NCBI GenBank assembly: GCA_958510825.1
Contig: OY294046.1
Span: forward strand, 4,836,001 to 4,900,000
Length of the DNA: 64,000 nucleotides
DNA from: Brachypterus glaber
Lineage: Eukaryota > Arthropoda > Insecta > Coleoptera > Kateretidae
Reading direction: 5' to 3'
The notes under the pieces: model-generated
Database searches by the model: none
Told to the model about the DNA's origin: nothing
The model's input: the letters and a program-made list of their open reading frames with translations, nothing else
Made by a program: the position numbers and the translations under genes
Shown: positions 57,023 through 64,000 of the stretch, piece after piece
Position numbering within the stretch: the first letter of the stretch is position 1
Layout of the letters: the number at the start of each line of letters is the position of its first letter

Positions 57023-58808
57023 CACGGTGCGGTGGTGCGACGGTTTAAATCAACTTCAAATTACCCCATTTCTGTTTCTATACGACGATGCTATGAGACG
57101 TTAGTATGATTTTAACCAAAAATAAAAAAAATCTATCGAGCACATTTTTTTTTATTAAGCAAAAACCCCGTATGTTGGACACTTACCTTGTATTTGACTA
57201 TTCACTAAACATTTACTCAAACTATTATTATTTTTTTTGTTTTATTTTGTTCAATATACGTGAACTGCAAAATAATTTTCATAAAAAAAATAATTAATAA
57301 TAAAAAACCCCTTATAACGGATGATACAAGAAGTTTGCCTACGAATTATCTCCGTAACTATAAAAGATAACAGATAACTTTTTGAAATTTACAGAGCTTG
57401 TATGAACCGTAAATACCCCCATTTTGTCATGGTCATTATAAAAAAATCATTTCCTGTCTTAGCGGAAGTGATACCAACTTTTGATTTTTAAATGGAACCC
57501 TATATATTTGCTTACATTTATAGATGCGTATTTAAATTATCTTTTTATTAACATATCACAAGTCGATATTTGCATTAAAGATGGCGCCACAGGATCCATT
57601 TTTCATAAACACAACATGGCGGTCCGATGACGTCCATATTGGAATATTTCTGATACTTAACATTTTAAATCTTTTAATAGTAGGCTAAAAATTTACTGTT
57701 GATCTGAAACTGATTTCCTTTTGTTTTTATGGATATGGCGCTATTTTGAAGATTTTTTTTTTCAAATCATCAACTTAAAAGCCATTTTGTGCTAAATTTT
57801 TTAAAGGAAACGACCTTTTTTTGATTTCGCTAAATTAAAAACTCAGGTATACTCTACAAGAAAAAAGTACAAACACCCTAATAGGGTTGGAAATTGTTTG
57901 GGAAAATGGCCATATTCCGTTGGGAGCTTATTAAATCCCAAGGGAATATGGACATTTTCCCCGAAAAGGGCCAACGCTATTAGAGTATTTCTACGTTTTT
58001 CTTGAGTATACCTGAGTTTTTGATCTAGTGAAATCAATAATAGGTCGATTCATTTAAAAAATTAGCACAAAATGGCGTTAAAGTGGATGATTAAAAAAAA
58101 TTAACATAACGCCATTTTCATAAAAACAAAAGACAATCAGTTTCAGATAAACAGTAAATTTTTAGCCTACTATTAAAAGATTTGAAATGAAAAGTTTGAG
58201 AAATATTCCAATATGGAAGTCATAGGACCGCCATGTTGTTTTTATGTAAAATGTCTCCTGTGGCGCCATATTTAACACAAATATTGAGAATGAAACTAGA
58301 ATTTAAATACGAATCTAAATATGTAAGCAAATGTAAAGGGTTCCATTTAAAAATCAAAGTTGGTATCACTTCCGCTTAGACCGGAAGTGATATTTTTATA
58401 ATGACCATGCTAAAATGGGGGTATTTACGGTTCATACAAGTTCTGTAAATTTCAAAAAGTTATCTTTTATAGTCACGGAGATAATTCGTAGGCAATACTT
58501 CTTGTGTCACCCAGTATAAGGGGTTTTTTATTATAAATTTTATTTTTTTATGACGATTATTTTGCAGTTCACGTATATTAAACAAAACGAAACAAAAAAA
58601 TAATAATAATTTGAGTAAATATTTAGTGAAAAGTCATATACAAGGTAAGTGTCCAACATACGGGGTTTTTGTTTAATAAAAAAAATGTGCTCGATAGATT
58701 TTTTTTTATTTTTGGTTAAAATCATCCTAAAGTATCATAGAATCGACGTAAAGAAACATAAATGGGGTAATTTGAAGTTGATTTAAACTGTCGCACCACC
58801 GCACCGTG
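57023..58808. mobile_element. Large foldback element (1786 bp), arms about 880 bp
   Basis: Ends CACGGTGCGGTGGTGCGAC. Almost the whole length mirrors itself around about 57930 (landmarks: CCCCGTATGTTGGACACTTA at 57167 and its complement at about 58650; TAAGGGG; GGAAGTGATA; TGGCGCCA). The ORFs 57106-57297 (+) and 58540-58725 (-) are the same sequence in the two arms. No transposase. Confidence 0.85.
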
Positions 58809-61446
58809 TTGGGGTTGGGGATAAAATTTATAATTTTTCCGTGTAAGTCCAAGAAAAAAGCATCAGATTTAACTTAGCAGATAAAAATAGGTGTATACAT
58901 GGAAAAATTCAAGCACATCTGCAAAACGATAATGGAATTTGCAGTCAGGAGAAGTAGAGATAGTTCAAATAGACGGAAATTCGATAGCAACGAACTAATG
59001 GCTGAAGTCGAAAATTTCCAGCCAGGTTGACGCCTTAAGTTTTTATCGCAATTGAAATGTTCAGCTCGTGAATGGGGAAGTTTCCTTCTATTTAAAGATT
59101 TGATTTTTTAAAATATTTTTCATCCCCTTTAATCCTCTTGCGCCTCTACAATTTTTACCAAAACCAATTTCAGCCAAGAACTTTTAGATAAGGAACATAC
59201 AGAATGATTTTTAAATAGTATAATCTTTTTAAGGGGTGATTCTACATAAAATACTTTTTTATTCGATTGATTCTAAAAGCGACACTTTTTGTTCATGTTT
59301 TACGGGCGAAAAATTGAACTAAAACTTGTTATTTTTAAGCTTTTTAAAAGAAGATGCTTTACCTTTACTGTAATATTTATAAAGAAATATGACCTTGTAA
59401 TAGTGCTGGTCCCAATTATAGCCAAAAGTATTAATTATCTAAGGCATTAATTTAGAACCACACACTATTATTTGGAGGCGTATCAAATACAAATAGCTGT
59501 ATAGTTGCTATTTGGGTAGCGTGCCACCAGTAATAATATTACATAATATTATCACAATATCATATATCATATGATAACAAATGTTAATATAAGAATCTAA
59601 TTACTACTTAATACTTATCTGACTTTCTTATTCCAGCGAAGACTTCTTCTTATAACACAAACTGTAGATATGCGAAAGGTAAAGAAACTTCAAATATATT
59701 TTAAATTAATTAAAATATATCTTGCCAATAAAACAAAAGGATTAAACAACAATGAAAAGAATTTAATTCAAAGAAAAATGAAAAGTTAAAAACAAATAAA
59801 AAACAACAAAATATTTTAATTTGAAATGAAAAAAATTATGAGTAAATAGCATCTTTACCCTTCAGATATTTCTATACCCGCGACTCTAAATTTTACTTTA
59901 AATTTTCACATATTACGTTAATTCTACAACTTCCCTAAGACCCAACTTTACTAGACGACTACATATTTCCGAATCCCCTTTTTTGACCATAACTAAAAAC
60001 AGGCAAAGATTTCCCTTCCCAGAGATGCCGATATACCAGTCATAAAACTATTAACGAAAATATCTGAGGAGTTTTCGATCAAAATAAACGGAATTACTTT
60101 AAATTACTGAAAATGAATTTAAATTTAATTAAGCGAAATGATTAAAAAAACTACTTCTACATATTGATTGATATTGATTTTCATGACATTGCTTCGAAGT
60201 AGAAAAAACCATTTTTACAAACAATCCCTAACTATTTCCAGTATCTAAAACAACATCATTAAAGATATTCCCATATTTATTAATTAAGAAAACCGAATTA
60301 ACCAATTAATTAGGCTAATAAAAATGTACACCCTTTTTATGTAAACGCCTCAATTACACAAAATGCAAGCTTCCCAAATACTAATAATATTAGCATCTGT
60401 AAAAATAAACAGCAAACCGCCCGTTAAGAACAATGCTATGTCACGTTCAATAACCATAAAAATAAAAATATAAATACTCAATATATACAGGGTGACCACT
60501 CTGTTACAACCTTTTGGTCACTTTTTGTCTTGAACTAACTGTTCTTTTTGGCCAGATAGAGTTATTATAATCATTTTATACAAAATAAAAAAAACCATAA
60601 CATAACCTCAAAATATATGTCAACTGGTTATTCTGTATTCACCCACCAAAATAAATTAAAAACACAAAATTTTAATTGTAAAATAACTTTCAATATTTAT
60701 AAAATTCATAGAACGGTTTCACAAGTATTACTTTTACAACAGACACATTTTAACAGAAATTAATCACCAAGCTATAGCTTTTTTAATTTGAAAATTTGAT
60801 TGGACAACAATTTGTCATTGATAACTAGATAAGTAATAAGACAGTAAAACGAAATATTTTTTGCACTTTAAAATTTTAATAATTTATTATAATTAGTAAC
60901 AATCGAATAAAAAATATTGTATAATACACGGGCAAAAAGTTAAATTTCGATTTCGTAGATTTTTTACCCTCGGGCCGGCCCTCGGCTTCTAAAAACCTCT
61001 TCAATCGAAATAACTATTAATTTTAGAGTACTAAAATGTAAAATTAAAAATATGAAGAAAGTAACTATAAAACTTCGCCTTATTGGTTTGGACTTTGATG
61101 ACCATCTAAAATTACCCCTCTTTAGGTGTCCAAAATTACGAAATTTAAATGTCAAAAATTATTTTTAGGGTTGCTAAAATAGAATAATTTTTTCCGTCAT
61201 GATTTTTTGACGCAATTGCGTTACTTTAGCCAAAACCATAACCAAACCCCTAAGCTTAAAGATAATCGAGGGGAAGTACAATGATCAATTATTGGTGTGC
61301 CGCTACCCTTAAAGAAAAAAGAAGTCCAAGAAAGTTCAAACAAACCACCAAAAACAAAAGAACAAAGTAAGACAAGATGAAGTGACCCTAAAACTCTATG
61401 CAGTTGGAACTTTGTGATCCTATTTATCTTATAATAATAACTATAT
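58809..61446. other. Unassigned sequence with repeat fragments
   Basis: 59260-59400 and 60490-60640 are relatives of 9205-9500; 60700-60800 is an inverted relative of 7090-7230. A CAGGGTGACCACTCTGTTAC end is at 60488. No gene seen; ORFs here are short and unrecognisable. Confidence 0.45.
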
Positions 61447-61700
61447 GGGAGGCATAGCGTGTACATAGCAAGTCTACTAGCGTGAGTTCGATTCTCACTG
61501 GCGCCGATTTGCCTTTTTCAGTTAATAAATAATTGAAATTTGGCGAAGGCGATAAGTGAAACGGACACTCTATATAAACTGGTTCGAAAGTCAATATAAG
61601 CCGGTGGTTTCCTCTACTACTAGCCCACACAAGTCCTGGACTTAGGGGATGCTTAATTAAGTAGAACAGTACGAGGTTAAACAAACATGTAATGTAATAT
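61447..61700 (+). mobile_element. tRNA-derived SINE, family S copy 3
   Basis: Same body as 18404-18682, but the head has lost the A-box segment. B box GTTCGATTC kept. Confidence 0.8.
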
Positions 61701-63204
61701 GTTGAAAAATAATGGACTGCCGCCTATTTAGATAAGATAAAGAGAGAATTCTACAGAAAGAGATAAAAGTATAATTATTATTGTTTTGAAATAAAATTAT
61801 GCATATTTTAGGTAAAAATAACATTTTGGATTACATTTTAAATTACATGAAGGTAAGATATTTGTTTTTTTTTTTAAGTAAAAAACTATTTTTTTTTTAT
61901 TTTTATAACACAGCTATGTGTACAGTAGGTCTAAAGTTTCCTAGGGAGCGTATGACCTACTCCTTAATTTGACAGTCATTGATAAAACCCCGTTGTATGT
62001 GAAGAATTTGTACTTGTTTTTGTGTTTAATAAGCTGTTTTACGTATTCTTTAATAATTTTGCATATCATGCACATTTTTTGTTGCACTGTGATAAAATCC
62101 AAATATAATATTTTTAGGGAACTTTCTTTTTGGGTTGGTATTGAAGACCTAAATTTATGTTGCCTAACATATTGGACTACTGTCCATTGCTAAAATAGAT
62201 TTCTACGTGTAAGATAATAATTTTTATACTTAAATAATAAGTCCCACATAAGAGTAATCGAGAATTTGCGTGTTTTAACAAATACTTGTATGACTTGCTT
62301 AAAATTTTAGCGTAGGTAATATAAATTTCATTAAACAACAATGGAAAATTAATTATTAAATATATGTGGGAGAAAATTCGCCCAGTCCATAGCTAAAGAT
62401 AATATACCGCGTCGCTTTTTGAAAGGCCCCACCCTGAATATCCAGAGAACAAAGAAAAATATCAAAATTCTGAAGAAGTGGTCAATTTGATTTATCATTA
62501 TTAATAACCTTACAAATACCAAAAATTGAATTTTTATCAATCAGAACCGGGTCTAACTCACTCACATATATTTTATTTTTTGTTCTATGAAGGGCAAGAA
62601 AAACTTTGTGAGTTTTTTTTTACTCGAACTGACCCTTAATTAAAAATATAAAAGTTATCAATTAATAACCTTTTGGTTAAGCTTATATTTTTTTTTCAAA
62701 TTTTAAAATCCTACCCTTCCATACCAAAAGGCCCTTACTGTATTATACATTACCAATATACTGTATATTACATGTTTTATGCAAATAACCTCGCCTTTAA
62801 TCTACGTTAAAATTAACGTAGTAAATTTTAGAGAAACGTGAATTTGGTAACTAAAATAGTGTATCACTCTGGGGAGGAAATAACTAGTAATATAAAGTAG
62901 TTATCTAACTTTGTGTAAATTATTATGCAAATAAAATGTTAATAGATAGGGAAAAGGAGGGGAACACCACGCAGCGGATAATTCCGGGCGTTTAAATATC
63001 TAAAATATTAAAAGTTATTTTACACTGATAAAAAAATCTAAAAATATTAATACAAAACGTTGTTGTGTCCACTTTTAGGTATAGAATATAATTTTTACGA
63101 TTATTCTAAAACATTATAACCTTATATTAAATACAATATTCAAATATTTAAATTTACAACAACATTGTTGTCACTATAGTGCCGGTTTTTTATGAAAGTG
63201 ATCA
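61701..63204. other. Unassigned AT-rich sequence
   Basis: No recognisable coding frame or bounded element. Confidence 0.4.
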
Positions 63205-63316
63205 ATAAAATTGGTATATTGGGGTTTTTGAGGTTGTTAAAAGGAAATCTGATTATAACAAAATTCTTAGTTCACCCCCAAAGGGGCAGAGGGTAGTTTT
63301 CGTGAAAATTGGTATA
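63205..63316 (+). repeat. Unit of the 2900-3620 tandem repeat
   Basis: ATATTGGGGTTTTTGAGGT and GGGTAGTTTTCGTGAAAATT as at 3300-3330; the repeat resumes at 63571-63620 (GGTGAAAAATGGGAAAG), after the inserted family M element. Confidence 0.65.
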
Positions 63317-63570
63317 CTTTTACTTTATTGAGTGGATAATTATTTATTTTACCCACTCAACTGTCACTTGTCAAATTATTTTCTTGTAAATGCCATTAAA
63401 ATTTTTAATAAAAATATGAATTCCTAAGCTATTTATTGGATAAAACCTTGTATGGCACTCATGGGTAAACCGATATTGCCCTCTCGAAAATTAACCTGCT
63501 TGGCTGACGCCAGGTTAATTTTCTTATGGGCAAAATCTTACTTTACCCACTAGTACCATAAATAACTATT
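63317..63570 (-). mobile_element. Family M element, copy 5
   Basis: CTTTTACTTTATTGAGTGG to ACCATAAATAACTATT, hairpin included; sits inside the repeat described above. Confidence 0.8.
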
Positions 63571-63943
63571 ACGCGCGGAGGTGAAAAATGGGAAAGTTTT
63601 TTTACTGGGCAGTGTATTTCTGTTGTGTACTGTTATGATTTCTGTTATTCAATTATATTTATCCAATATAATAAGAATTATTTAAATGTTCTGATTATAG
63701 AAGTAACTAGATTACAAGTTATTCAATTAGATAAACCAATTATCATTACAGTACTTGTATAATAATCTTGGGCTCTATACAAGACTGGGCTTAAAATAAT
63801 CCAATAAACATTGAAACGTAAAAATATAAATTGTCAATTTCAATTTTATTTTTATTGCAAAATACGATGAAAAGAAGCCAGCTGAAAAGTAAAGGATTTC
63901 ATAGGATGTTTTTTTCAGAGATTGATTTCTATTTTCAATACGA

Positions 63944-64000
63944 TAATAGTTATTTATGGTACTAGTGGGTAAAATAAGATATTGCCCATGAGAAAATTAA
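63944..64000 (+). mobile_element. Family M element, copy 6, cut by window end
   Basis: AATAGTTATTTATGGTACTAG onward to the first half of the hairpin (GAGAAAATTAA). It is inverted relative to copy 5, 370 bp away. Confidence 0.75.

Noticed and set aside
1..64000. CRISPR array, operon, integron, phage or plasmid features
   Set aside because: No regularly spaced direct repeats with unique spacers; spliced genes and eukaryotic repeats throughout.

Overview
This is a window of animal, almost certainly insect, nuclear genome. It is AT-rich and intron-rich, with GT/AG splice sites, tRNA-derived SINEs, non-LTR retrotransposon fragments and dozens of inverted-repeat DNA transposons. There are no bacterial operons and no full-length single-exon genes. 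Two host genes can be rebuilt exon by exon. Everything else recognised is mobile-element sequence or unassigned AT-rich DNA.

Host gene 1 lies on the minus strand. It is a Cys-loop ligand-gated chloride channel subunit that best fits the insect pHCl (pH-sensitive chloride channel) family. Six exons were found by eye: 41561-41647 (signal peptide), 37463-37551, 14020-14084, 10028-10248, 6355-6437 and 441-581. All reading phases join without a break into 225 whole codons. They cover the signal peptide and nearly the whole extracellular ligand-binding domain, including the 13-residue Cys-loop. The transmembrane exons must lie beyond the left edge, and 5' UTR exon(s) probably lie to the right of 41647.

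Host gene 2 lies on the plus strand. It is a mitochondrial pyruvate dehydrogenase E1 alpha subunit with four exons (28130-28526, 32292-32699, 33304-33667, 34547-34595), giving a complete 405-residue product. It sits entirely inside the 23.4 kb second intron of the channel gene, in antisense orientation, so any full-length channel pre-mRNA contains the reverse complement of the enzyme gene.

The introns and the right-hand third (about 43-64 kb) are filled with repeats. The most informative are: two inverted copies of a nested transposon (15501-17480 and 19558-21538) carrying the same truncated Tc1/mariner-like transposase; a roughly 716 bp tandem duplication (23447-26796), one unit of which holds a LINE while the other keeps the empty site; two more LINE fragments with (ATT)n tails; a SINE with a perfect 13 bp target duplication; a second SINE family in three copies; two TTAA-flanked piggyBac-like elements; a 1.8 kb foldback element (57023-58808); and, in intron 1 of the enzyme gene, a roughly 900 bp palindrome followed by a sequence with every element of a minimal hammerhead ribozyme (29515-29559, minus strand).

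Coordinates of exons and of elements bounded by terminal repeats are base-level readings. Limits of decayed repeats are approximate (tens of bases). No database search was possible.
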